Part shown: piece after piece, positions 1 to 10,000 of the stretch
Layout: the number at the start of each line of letters is the position of its first letter
Position numbering within the stretch: position 1 is the stretch's first letter
Assembly (NCBI GenBank): GCA_038318235.1
Contig: JBBQBY010000038.1
Coordinates: forward strand, 1-23,228
Direction of reading: 5' to 3'
DNA from: JAPLGZ01 sp038318235
GTDB taxonomy: Bacteria > Chloroflexota > Anaerolineae > Caldilineales > Caldilineaceae
Length of the DNA stretch: 23,228 bases
Notes under the pieces: model-generated
Seen by the model: the letters and a program-made list of their open reading frames with translations, nothing else
Told to the model about the DNA's origin: nothing
Databases searched by the model: none
Made by a program: the position numbers and the translations under genes

Positions 1-141
1 CCAAGCCACCCCCTCCTAACCTCCCCCAAACAGGGGAGGAATTGTCACGGGACGCGTCGAGAACTGCGCGCATCATGTGACGGTTCCCTCCCTCGTTTGG
101 GGAGCGGGAGCCCCTTGGGCGCGGGTGGGGTTAGCAGTTAC
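1..141. repeat. GC-rich imperfect inverted repeat at the left edge
   Basis: Non-coding stretch made of C-runs and G-runs. An arm at 21-41 (CTCCCCCAAACAGGGGAGGAA-like) is nearly the reverse complement of 84-104. The left part also folds on itself: 20-26 pairs with 33-39 around a six-base loop. No reading frame is convincing. It resembles the dispersed C/G-rich palindromic repeats often found between genes in Chloroflexota, but that is inference from style. It may continue beyond the window. Confidence 0.45.
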
Positions 142-194
142 CATTAATTAAGAATTAAAGGGTATCTATGCTATATAAAGCGGTAACCCTGTAG

Positions 195-213
195 GTGCGG
201 TTTTTAACCGCAC
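195..213. other. Small hairpin just downstream of the first kinase gene
   Basis: GTGCGGTT (195-202) and AACCGCAC (206-213) form a perfect 8-bp stem with a three-base loop. It lies 12 bases past the stop of the minus-strand kinase ending at 226. There is no U-tract on the minus-strand transcript, so it is at best a weak or factor-assisted terminator, or an mRNA 3'-end stabiliser. Confidence 0.35.
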
Positions 214-225
214 AATCAAAGGGAA

Positions 226-3200
226 CTAGGCTTTGAGCCAGGTGAAGCGAAACACGGCACCGTGATCTGCTGCTGCTTCAACCCAAATTGCACCACCGCG
301 ATTTTCTACGGTTTTTTTCACAATGGCCAAGCCAATGCCGCTGCCTTCTACTTGATCGCGCGGCTTTAGCGTTTGGAACATTTGAAAAATTCGTCCATAG
401 AATTGTTCAGGAATACCGGGCCCGTCGTCTGTAATGCTAAATTCTATGATCGCACCCAGATCGCGCGCCGCGATCTGGATGCGGCCATCTGAGCGATTGT
501 GGTGTTTGATCGCATTGTTGATCAAATTGCGCAACACCAATTCTAAGGGCACGCGCGCCGTGGTCAATGCTGGCATTCGGGCCTGCATTGTGATCGTAAA
601 ATTTTCGGGCGGTGCCAGTAATTTGAGGATGTTGGCAACCAGCAGGCCAGTGTCGACCGGTTCCGGGGTCTCCTCCAGCCTTCCAATGCGCGAATAGGCC
701 AACAGATCGTCCAATAATTTTTCCATGCGGTTGACGCGGCCATGCAACTTGGTCAAGTGTTCTTGTGATTTTACCGGCAGGCTGTCGCCCGCATCCTGGT
801 GGATCCAATGGGCAAGATGTTCAATCGCACGCAAAGGGGCTTTGAGATCATGCGAGGCTACATAGGCAAACTGATCTAATTCTTGGTTGCGCTGTTGTAA
901 TTCGGCGGTGCGCTCGACCACGCGCTGCTCCAATGTCTCATTGAGTTGCTTCAATTCCTCTTCCTGGCGTTTACGCTCTGTGATCTCGATGACGAGAATG
1001 CCAACTGCGGTGATCGCACCACCTGCCTTGACGGGGTAAAAGCTGATCATCCAATCTCGCTTATCGCCTTGGGTGATCAGGTCCCAACCTTTGATTTCCA
1101 GATTGTAAACGCCCTGGGCGCGGGCAAAAACCTGATCAATGTTGGCAATCACCCAGTCCGAGATCCCTGGCAATACTTCGTGAATCGATCGGCCCAGATG
1201 GGCGGCCACGGGTAGACGATTGAGGTCGGCCAGCGTTTGGTTGATGCGCAGGTGACGATATTGTTGATCGAAGAAAGCGAAACCAAAAGGGGCATTATCC
1301 AGCAGTGATTCGAGCAAGGCTAACAGTTCGGTCTGCTGCTGCTGTGCCGCACGCAAGGCGAATTCGGCCGCTTTGCGCGTCGAAATATCTTCGAGTACGG
1401 CGATGAAATATTGTGGCGCACGAGTCGTCGGTTCGCGTTGTACAGAGACGGTGAGATTGGTCCAGATGCTCGACCCATCCTTGTGCAAATAGCGCTTTTC
1501 CATGGAATAGGTTGCGATCTCGTCCGCCAGCAAGCGCTGATTACTTTGCAAATTCGGCGCCAAATCATCAGGGTGGGTGATCGCGTAAGGCGTCAGTTGG
1601 AGGAGTTCGGCGCTGCTATACCCATAGATCTCACAACTTCGTTGATTCACACGCAGAAATTTGCCGTCAATCGAGACATGCGCCAGACCCACAGCGGCCT
1701 GCTCAAACGTACCACGGAAACGAGCCTCACTGACGCGTAGGGCATCCTCTGCCTGTTTGCGCTCTGTGATGTCGGTGACGAGCGTATAGAAACCCTGCGG
1801 TTGTCCATCACTAGCCATGCGCGGTGTATAGGTGAAAAGAAAGATCACGGGGCGGCCATCGCGCCGGCGGGTGTTAACTTCAAAGGTCACGGCTTGGCCG
1901 GCCAGCGCCGCAACAATATAGGGGCGCGCATGGGCATCCGTGGCTTTGCTGACAAGTTCACTGAGTTTGCGGCCAATGATCTGCTCACGCGGGCGGTCAA
2001 ACCAGCGCTCATACGCGGCATTGATAAATTGATAGCGCTCTTCTTGGTCTATATAAGCGATCAAACTGGGCACTGCATCGGTGATTAACCGGATCTGCTC
2101 TTCGCTATGCCGCAGGGCTTGTTCGGTGCGCGCTTTCTCGATCGCGCTCCAGGCCAGGGTCGCCACGGCTTCAACAAGCCCCACTTCGTCGGCGCGCCAG
2201 GCGCGTGGCGCAGCCTGATAGACCGCCAAGGTGGCCACCCAGCGCTGCTCGCGCAGACAGGGCGCCGCCACTAGCGCATGGGTGCCGAGCCTTTGCAATC
2301 TTTGGGCCAGTTCCGGCGTCAGGCGCTGATCGGTGGCAAGATCCGCAACGATCAGCGTTTGCCCGGCGCGCCCGGCGTCGCGCAAGATTGATCCCAAACC
2401 CGTCGCTAGTGGGCGCGAGCCTTCCAGCCTAAATGTCCCATCTGCCTGCCACTCGCGCTGTAGGGTGAAATAATCCGTTTCCAGATCGATTTCATTGAAT
2501 GAGCAGCGGGTTACCTGCAAATAGTTGCCCAGCGCGCTGAGCACAGCACGGCCAATCTCTGTGGGGTCTGTGAGCAGCCGGAGTTGGGTGGCTAGCTCGT
2601 TGAGAAATTGTTGGTTATTACGTGTCCGCCGGTTTTCTGTGATGTCGCGCACCGCGCCGATAATGCGCACGACGCGCTGCGTATCATCCAGCAGTGGCCG
2701 GGCATAGCCACGTAGCCAGCGTGTTTCGCCACTTTTTGTGATAATCCGATAGATGCGGTCATCCGTCTGACCCGCCAGCAATTTCCGCTCGCGCTGCTCG
2801 ACGATCGCTTGATCGTCGGGATGCAGGGTCGAACGCCAGCCATCGATACGCTCAAATTCAACTAGCGTATAGCCCGTCATCTGCTCGAGCGCACCGACCG
2901 CCCATTCAAAGCTGATTGTGCCATCGGTTTCCAGGCGCAGCTCATAGGCATGATCCGAGGTTAATTCGGAGACAATGCGGAATCTTTCCTCACGCCCACG
3001 TAGCGCCTCTTCGGCCTGCATACGCTGCATAAATTGCCCAATCATCTGGCCAATCGCAATCCACATCTCTAGCAGTGACGGATCGGGCGTCAACTGCTGG
3101 CGCGAAAAGAATTCCAGCACACCGATACAGGCGTCACCGGTCAGGATCGGGATGGCAAAGTCAGTTTGCAGGCCCAAGGCGACCAGGCTCGCACCGCGCC

Positions 3201-3948
3201 GCGCGCTAATTTCTGGCGGGTTGGCTTTCTGGGCGAGATCCGTCACCCAACTGGCCTGCTGTGTTTGCCAGACGCGCACGGATAGACTGTCGCTGGCGGC
3301 AAAGTTTAGCGATTGGGGTTGGCGCAAAACATCAGCGGGCTGGGTTGTTTGGTCTGGCGTCGCTTGCCGTTCGCTGATCGCTGCTGTTCTATGGTTGGCA
3401 ATGCAGACAAGCTGTTGGTTGGCGGCGTTTGGTTGCCAAAAGGTGCAGATCTCGGCTTCTAGAGCGGTGGCGAAGGCTGGCAGCAGCGCGCCAAGCGCGG
3501 CCTCAAGTGTGGTTGCCGCCGCCAGCGCGCGGGTGACTACCTGCTGGGTGGCCAACTGTTGTTCGGCGCGTTTGCGGTCGGTGATGTCAAGGCAACTGCC
3601 TGTATAGCCGAGCAATTCCCCGGTAGCGGCAAAGTACGGCGCACCGCGATCCATCATCCAACAATATTCACCCGTATTTTTGCGCAGGCGAAAGTCCAGC
3701 TCGAATGCCTGGCGCGCGGCAAAAGCTTGCCCATAAATTTCGAGATAATGCGCATAGTCATTCGAGTGGATAGCTTCGGTCCACCCGTCGCCCAATGCCT
3801 GGGCCAAGTTGCGTCCCGTAAAGTCGAGCCATTTTTTATTGAAAAATGTACGCTTTTGGTCGAGACCAGCCACCCAGATCATGGAAGGGATTGTATCAAT
3901 CAGGGCATGAAAGGGCCCTTCATTGATTGGTGGAAATAGTGATATCAA
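226..3948 (-). CDS. Multi-PAS/GAF sensor histidine kinase (1240 aa)
   Basis: Cytoplasmic sensor kinase that should autophosphorylate a histidine and pass phosphate to a receiver. Approximate domain order: PAS 13-125, GAF 135-310, PAS 320-440, GAF 449-605, PAS 615-730, PAS 740-858, PAS 870-992, coiled-coil linker, HisKA 1020-1095, HATPase_c 1130-1238. Most PAS domains end in a DIT-E/D-RK-type motif. The H-box is ASHDLKAPLRA with His1033. The ATPase shows an N-box (LRNLINNAIKHH), G1 (DDGPGIPE), F-box (FQMFQTL) and G2 (GSGIGLAIVKK). No membrane segment is seen. The start is TTG at 3948, preceded by GGAG five bases upstream; no in-frame ATG precedes it. It lies 66 bp behind the CheB/CheR kinase and is probably its operon partner. 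The last 220 residues closely match the cores of the other two kinases here. Ligands of the PAS and GAF domains cannot be told from sequence. Confidence 0.95.
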   Translation of the reverse strand: MISLFPPINEGPFHALIDTIPSMIWVAGLDQKRTFFNKKWLDFTGRNLAQALGDGWTEAIHSNDYAHYLEIYGQAFAARQAFELDFRLRKNTGEYCWMMDRGAPYFAATGELLGYTGSCLDITDRKRAEQQLATQQVVTRALAAATTLEAALGALLPAFATALEAEICTFWQPNAANQQLVCIANHRTAAISERQATPDQTTQPADVLRQPQSLNFAASDSLSVRVWQTQQASWVTDLAQKANPPEISARRGASLVALGLQTDFAIPILTGDACIGVLEFFSRQQLTPDPSLLEMWIAIGQMIGQFMQRMQAEEALRGREERFRIVSELTSDHAYELRLETDGTISFEWAVGALEQMTGYTLVEFERIDGWRSTLHPDDQAIVEQRERKLLAGQTDDRIYRIITKSGETRWLRGYARPLLDDTQRVVRIIGAVRDITENRRTRNNQQFLNELATQLRLLTDPTEIGRAVLSALGNYLQVTRCSFNEIDLETDYFTLQREWQADGTFRLEGSRPLATGLGSILRDAGRAGQTLIVADLATDQRLTPELAQRLQRLGTHALVAAPCLREQRWVATLAVYQAAPRAWRADEVGLVEAVATLAWSAIEKARTEQALRHSEEQIRLITDAVPSLIAYIDQEERYQFINAAYERWFDRPREQIIGRKLSELVSKATDAHARPYIVAALAGQAVTFEVNTRRRDGRPVIFLFTYTPRMASDGQPQGFYTLVTDITERKQAEDALRVSEARFRGTFEQAAVGLAHVSIDGKFLRVNQRSCEIYGYSSAELLQLTPYAITHPDDLAPNLQSNQRLLADEIATYSMEKRYLHKDGSSIWTNLTVSVQREPTTRAPQYFIAVLEDISTRKAAEFALRAAQQQQTELLALLESLLDNAPFGFAFFDQQYRHLRINQTLADLNRLPVAAHLGRSIHEVLPGISDWVIANIDQVFARAQGVYNLEIKGWDLITQGDKRDWMISFYPVKAGGAITAVGILVIEITERKRQEEELKQLNETLEQRVVERTAELQQRNQELDQFAYVASHDLKAPLRAIEHLAHWIHQDAGDSLPVKSQEHLTKLHGRVNRMEKLLDDLLAYSRIGRLEETPEPVDTGLLVANILKLLAPPENFTITMQARMPALTTARVPLELVLRNLINNAIKHHNRSDGRIQIAARDLGAIIEFSITDDGPGIPEQFYGRIFQMFQTLKPRDQVEGSGIGLAIVKKTVENRGGAIWVEAAADHGAVFRFTWLKA

Positions 3949-4014
3949 GTCGTCTCCATCATTCGTCGCTGCTGTTGTGGATCGCCATCGGCTAATTGTG
4001 AAGTTGCGTGTCGG

Positions 4015-7000
4015 TTATTTGGGCCAAATAAAGCGGAATGTCGCACCCTGGCCAGCATCGGATTCCACGCTAATTTTTCCGTTACGACTTTCTATGATTT
4101 TTTTAACAATGGCCAAGCCCATGCCACTGCCTTCGACCTGATCGCGCGGTCTTAGCGTTTGGAACATCTGAAAAATGCGTTCATGGAATTGTGGGTCAAT
4201 CCCTGGCCCATTATCGGCGACGGCAAATTCCACAAAGTCACCGCGATCATGGGCGGTGATCTGCATATAGCCTAGGGGGTGCTCACCCGGTTGCCGATCT
4301 TTATGATCACCTTGGTAACTGTGATGTTTGATCGCATTGTTAATTAAGTTGCGCAATACCAGTTCCAACGGGACGCGCTCCGTGTGCAAAGGCGGCATGA
4401 CCGCATCGATGGCGATGGTGAAGCCTTCTGGCAGGGTAAACAGTTTGGTAACTTCGGCAATCAGCGCACCGACCTCAATTGTTTCGCTGGCATATTGATA
4501 ACGATCGGCGCGCGAATAATCCAGCAGATCATCAAGCAATTTCTCCATCCGGCGGACGCGTCCGCGCAATTTATCCAGATGCTCCTGTGAAGCGGCCGGC
4601 AGCAGCGCCTGGGCATCTTGTATGACCCAACCCGAAAGGTTGTCGATGGCGCGCAACGGTGCTTTGAGATCATGCGAGGCGACATAGGCAAATTGATCTA
4701 GCTCACGATTGCGCCGCACGAGCTCCTGCGTGCGCTCTTCTAACGCGATAGTGCGTTCAGCCACACGCAATTCTAATGTCTTATTGAGTTCTTGGAGTTC
4801 GCGCTCATGCCGTTTACGGTCGGTAATCTCCTGTACAACGACATTAATGCCACTTACTTGCCCATTCGCGGCGCCCAGTGGGTAAAAGCTCCCCAACCAA
4901 GTGCGTTCGATATTCGGTTGCGCTGGCGTGATCCCGGTGATCTCTAAATTGATCAGCGGCTCGCCCGTCGCAATCACCTGTTGCAACTGGCTGTCAAGTG
5001 TATTGGCAATATCGGGCACAAGGTCGAAGCCGGTGCGCCCGATGTGTTCGGCGACAGAACGGCCATTGATGGCCGCGAGTTGTTCGTTGATGCGCACCTG
5101 CCGTAAATCGCGATCGAGCACCGCCAACCCAACCGGCGTTGTGGCGTAGATCGCTTCGATTTCGACTAATTGCTGGCGAATGGTCATCGCGTTTTCGCGC
5201 AGCGTCTCTTCCACCTGTTTGCGTTCCGTGATGTCGAATACCACCCCGAGCATGCGGATTGGGTGGCCAGCCTCATCGTAAATGCTACGACCGCGTGCGG
5301 CCAGCCAATGGATGCTGGCATCCGGCCAGACTGCCCGATACTCAACGTTATACTCCTCTGGCTCGTATAGCGTCCGCTGTACCGCTTGATCGGTGCGGGC
5401 GCGATCCTGCGGATCGAGGATGCTCAAAAAGCGCGCATAGGTTATATTGTCGTCTGGCGCCAGACCAAAGAGTGCTTTGCACTGCGCAGTCCAGATCAAG
5501 GTGTCAGTCTGGATGTTCCAGAACCATAGCCCCATGTTGGCGGCTGTTGTCGCCAGTTGCAGTTGTTCTACGCTTTCGCGCAAAGTTTCCTCGGCCTGTT
5601 TGCGGTCGGTAATGTCACGCACCACGTTGAGCACGCCGATGATGTTGCCCTGCAAATCGCGATAGGGGGTTCGCACCGAATGAAAGGTGTGCAGCACATG
5701 GTCGATCAGCGAAAAAGTTTCGTTGCGCTGCATCTCGCCAGTGGTTAATACAGGCGCATCTTCGGCTTGAATCGCGGCTGCCACTTCGGTTGGAAATAAG
5801 GCTTGATAATACTGGCCGATCATCTGCTCGGGGGTCAGGCCGACAATTGCCGCCCCTATACTATTCACCAGCAGATAGCGGCCCGCCACATCGCGCACAT
5901 AGATGCCGTCGTTGGTCCCATTAATGACGCCTTGCAAAAGCGCATGGTTTTTCTGAAGCGCTTCCTCCGCTTGCTTGCGGTCAGTGATGTCGTGGCTGGT
6001 TTCCAACACATACTGCAACCCATCTGGTTCACGCAATAATTGGTGGCGGCTCAAGACGGTGATCGTCTGGCCCTCTTTGGTGGTGTGTTGGAGTTCACCG
6101 ATCCACTCACCATCACGCTGGAGCCTCATTTCAAAATGCTCGGTTGGCTGCGGATGAACTGTCTGTAACAAGTCATGACTGCTTTGGCCGATCGCTTCGG
6201 CTTGGGTGTAACCGTAAAGCTGTTCCGCACCCTGATTCCAGTACGTGATCGAACCACCCACATCCCACATAAAGATCGCGTCGTGGGTTTGTTCCAACAT
6301 ATTAGATTGGCGACGTAGGGTTGCCTCCGCCGCTTTGCGCTCGGTAATATCAACTGACACGCCGACAAAGCCCAATAAGGTGCCATTTTCAGCATAGATT
6401 GGCGAATTGAGCACCTGAACGGGGAAAATCGTGCCGTTGCGGTGTTGCGCCGTAAATTCGCCTGACCAACTGCTGCCCTTCTGAAACTGCGTTGCCATAG
6501 CTGCGGCCTGTTCTTCCGTGGTCGTGTTCGGGATCACCTCCACCGCGTTGCGCCCAGAAACTTCATCCGCGCGCCAGCCATACAATTGTTCGGCAAAGCG
6601 ATTCCAATAGATAATCTTACCGGTCGGGCCGATGGCGATCACAGCCTGCTCCACCACGTCCAACAGATTCGCCTGAAACTTAATTTGCTGCTCGACCTTT
6701 TTGCGTTCGCGAATGTCACGATTGATACTGAGATAGCCGATAACCTGCTGGTCCGCATCCTGTAAGGCAATGATATTGGCTTCCAGTTGCAGTGGCGTCC
6801 CATCCTTGTGATGGTGGAACATGACCTCAAAGCTGGATCGTCTGTTTTTCTCCACCGCTTGGAGCAGTGGGCTGCGTTGTTCCGAAGTCAGACTGGAATT
6901 GACCACGGTTTGGACAGATCGCCCCAACACTTCAGGCGCCTGCCAGCCATAAATCTGCTCGGCGCCGCGATTCCAGGCCGTCACCCGTAACTGTTTGTCT

Positions 7001-10000
7001 GTGGCAATTACCGCATCTTCGATATGCTCTAATAAATAGGCGTGATAGCGTAGTTGCTCCTCCATCCGTTTGCGGTCGTCGATGTCGGTTGCGGTGGTAT
7101 ACCATTCCATCACCACGCCGTTGGCGTCGCGCACGGGTGCGCCGCGCTCCAGATGCCAACGATAAACGCCGTCACGGTCGCGCAGACGCAGTTCATCTTC
7201 GTACGCGTTGCCAGACTGTAAAGCCTGTTCCCATGCCGCGCGGTTAGCGGCTACATCCTCGGGATGCACCGCCGCCCAGACACCATCGCGCAAATTCTCG
7301 GCCAAGAGAATGCCACTATAATCCAACCAGCCCTGGTTAACATAGCGCAGATCGCCTACCGCATCACTGACCCAGACAATTTGCGGCATCGCGTCGGCCA
7401 GATGGCGGAAGCGGGTCTCACTGGTGCGCAGATCATCCTCAATTGTCTGGCGCGCCAGCGCTTCGGCCAGCACGTTGGCGACAGCCTGCAAGAAATCCAC
7501 TTCGTAGCTGGTGAACGCACGTGTTTCGCGGCTGTACACACCCAGCACGCCATACAATGCTTCGTGGCCTGGAATCACCACCGTCACCCCGCTGACAATA
7601 TTATGCGCACTCAGCATGGGCGAGGGCTGGAAGCGTTTTTCTTGTTTGATATTCTCCACGATGATTGGTTGGTCTTCGTGGAAGGTATACCAGCTTTGCG
7701 TGTTGTCTGGTGAAACCAACGTGGCCTCATTCACACGGGTCTCAGACCAGCCAACGCCGGCTTTAAAGAGCAGGGTCTGGTCGTCGGCTTGCGCCTCCAA
7801 TACTTTGGCAAATTCTACATGGAGGACTTCTGCCACGCGTTGTGTCGCTGCTCGCATCAGCGCATCAATATCGTCGCCTTCCAGGGCTTGACGCCCTAAT
7901 TCGGCCACCATCTGTTGCTGAATCCGCTGTTCGATCTCGTGCTCGGCGCGTTTGAGCTCGGTGATGTCGACCAGCGTAATCACCACACCATCGATCAAGC
8001 TGTCGACGGTGCGGTAGGGGAACATCCGCATAATGTACCAGCGATCGGCATCGCTTTGCACGATCTCTTCAATTTGTTCCAGGGTACTCAGCACGCGCGC
8101 CGCCAGCTCGATCAGGCGCGTGTGCCGAAGGCGGGGCGAAATGTGCGCAAAAGGGCGGCCAGTATCGGTCTCGATTAAATGGAAAAGTTCGGTGGCGCGC
8201 GGGGTAAAACGTTTGATCCGCAGCGATTGATCCAGGAAGATCGCGCCCACGTCGGTGGAGGCCATCAAATTTAACAAATCGCTGTTGACCCGACCGAGTT
8301 CTTCGATTTTCAATTTGAGCTCGTGATTGACTGTGACGAGCTCTTCGTTCATCGACTGTAACTCTTCCTTGCTCGTCTCCAATTCTTCGGTGGTCGATTT
8401 CAATTCCTCGTTGATCGACTGCAATTCTTCATTCGAGACTTTTAATTCGTCGTTAGCAATTTCATGTTCTTCGATGATCGTGTGGAGGCGTGCGCGCGTG
8501 CGCAACAGCTCTTCTTCCAGGCGGCTGATCAGCGAGGCGTCTTTGTCTGGGGTGGTATCTGGTACTGGCAGACCGACGGCCGCGGTCTCTTGGCGTTCTT
8601 CGAAGACAACCTCGACATATTCTTTGGGAAAGCCTGGCTCAGGCACGGGGCCTACATGCAACTGAATCAGGCACCATTCTTTATTCAGTTGCACGCGCAG
8701 CAGGCGCGAATCTGTGTGCTCACCTTTATTGAGCGCCTGATAGAGCGCCGCCCGTAAGTCGAGGCGCAATTCGGGCAGCACCTTGAGCAGAATATTCTGC
8801 GTCACCGAGCCTTCGCGCTCGCGCAGATAGCGGTCGGCGCCATTAAAAATATGGGTGACCTCATAATTTTCGTTGACCAACAGACGCGGTGGCGCATAGT
8901 GGCGCAGCGTCCACTGTTGATAGAGCTCTTCCACACTTTGTACTTTCGGTTTTGCCGGTGGCGCGGCCGGTTCGGCGATTTTTGAACTTTCAATCGCCAG
9001 GGTGGCGGTCGGTAAACGGCGTGGCATGGTGATTGCCGCGCGCCGTTGGAAGAGGTGGTAGCGTTTATTGATAACTGTAAAAAGATTGGCAACCGCATCG
9101 GCGCTCTCGGAAGTGCCCAGGAAAAGATAACCGGGCTCGGCGGGCGCGCCAACCAGCGCATAATGGAAGAGTTCAAAGGTCTTTTCCTGCGCCTCGCGGT
9201 TGAAATAGATCAACAAATTACGGCAACTGATCAAATCTAACTTGGAAAAGGGCGGATCTTTGAGCAAATTGTGCACAGCAAACAGGACGATCTCGCGCAA
9301 TTCTAACTTAACGCGATAACCATCGTTTTCTTTGTTAAAAAAGCGTTGTAAACGTAAGGGTGTTATATCCTTGGCAATGCTCTCGGGATAGAGGCCGCGA
9401 CGGGCGACGTTAATCGCCGCTTCGTCAATGTCGGTTGCAAAGATTTGCAGGCGCGGCGCATCGCTCATTTGGGCCGCGTGTTCATAAAATAGGATGGCCA
9501 ACGAATAAGCTTCTTCGCCGGTGGCACAGCCAGGCACCCAAATCCGCACGGCCTCGTTTGGTGGCTTAGACGCCAAAATTGAGGGGATGACGATCTTTTC
9601 TAAGGCCGCAAAATCTTCGGCATCGCGGAAAAAGTTGGTCACCGAGATCAGACAATCTTTAAAAAGGGCTTGGGTTTCATCCGGGTATCGGCGTAGATAG
9701 GCCAGATAAGTGCTCAAATTGTCGAGGGCATGGATTTGCAAGCGGCGCGCAATGCGCCGCAGGATGGTGGAGGGTTTATAGTGGCTGAGATCATGCCCGG
9801 TCTGCATGTGCAATTCGACCAGAATAGCGCTCAGTGCTTCATTGTTGGCTGCCAACTCTGTCTGTTCATCTGTGGCTTGTTCGTCAAATTTGCCGCGCGT
9901 TGCTAACAATTCTTGCGCCAACACATGCGCCGGACCGTTCACATCCACCTGTTCTGTGGCAAGAGCGCGACGGGGCAGCGCGGCTTGTTCCGCCTCTTCT

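Noticed and set aside
195..213. Intrinsic terminator for the first kinase gene
   Set aside because: The hairpin is real, but no U-tract follows it on the minus-strand transcript, so it is listed only as a hairpin.
2975..3607. 210-codon open frame on the plus strand
   Set aside because: It is antisense to the PAS/GAF region of the 1240-residue kinase, is rich in Ser, Arg, Ala and Cys without domain features, and has no ribosome site.
3950..3970. Tiny frame MMETT just before the 1240-residue kinase start
   Set aside because: Five codons ending on the kinase TTG. It probably only reflects the ATGATGGAG ribosome-site sequence, with no evidence of translation.
7264..7713. 149-codon open frame on the plus strand
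   Set aside because: It is a shadow of the CheB-CheR kinase coding strand with no recognisable protein signature.
8290..8540. DNA-level 21/42-bp repeats in the CheB-CheR kinase
   Set aside because: They are explained by the heptad coiled coil (NEELQS-type) that is standard for this fusion family.
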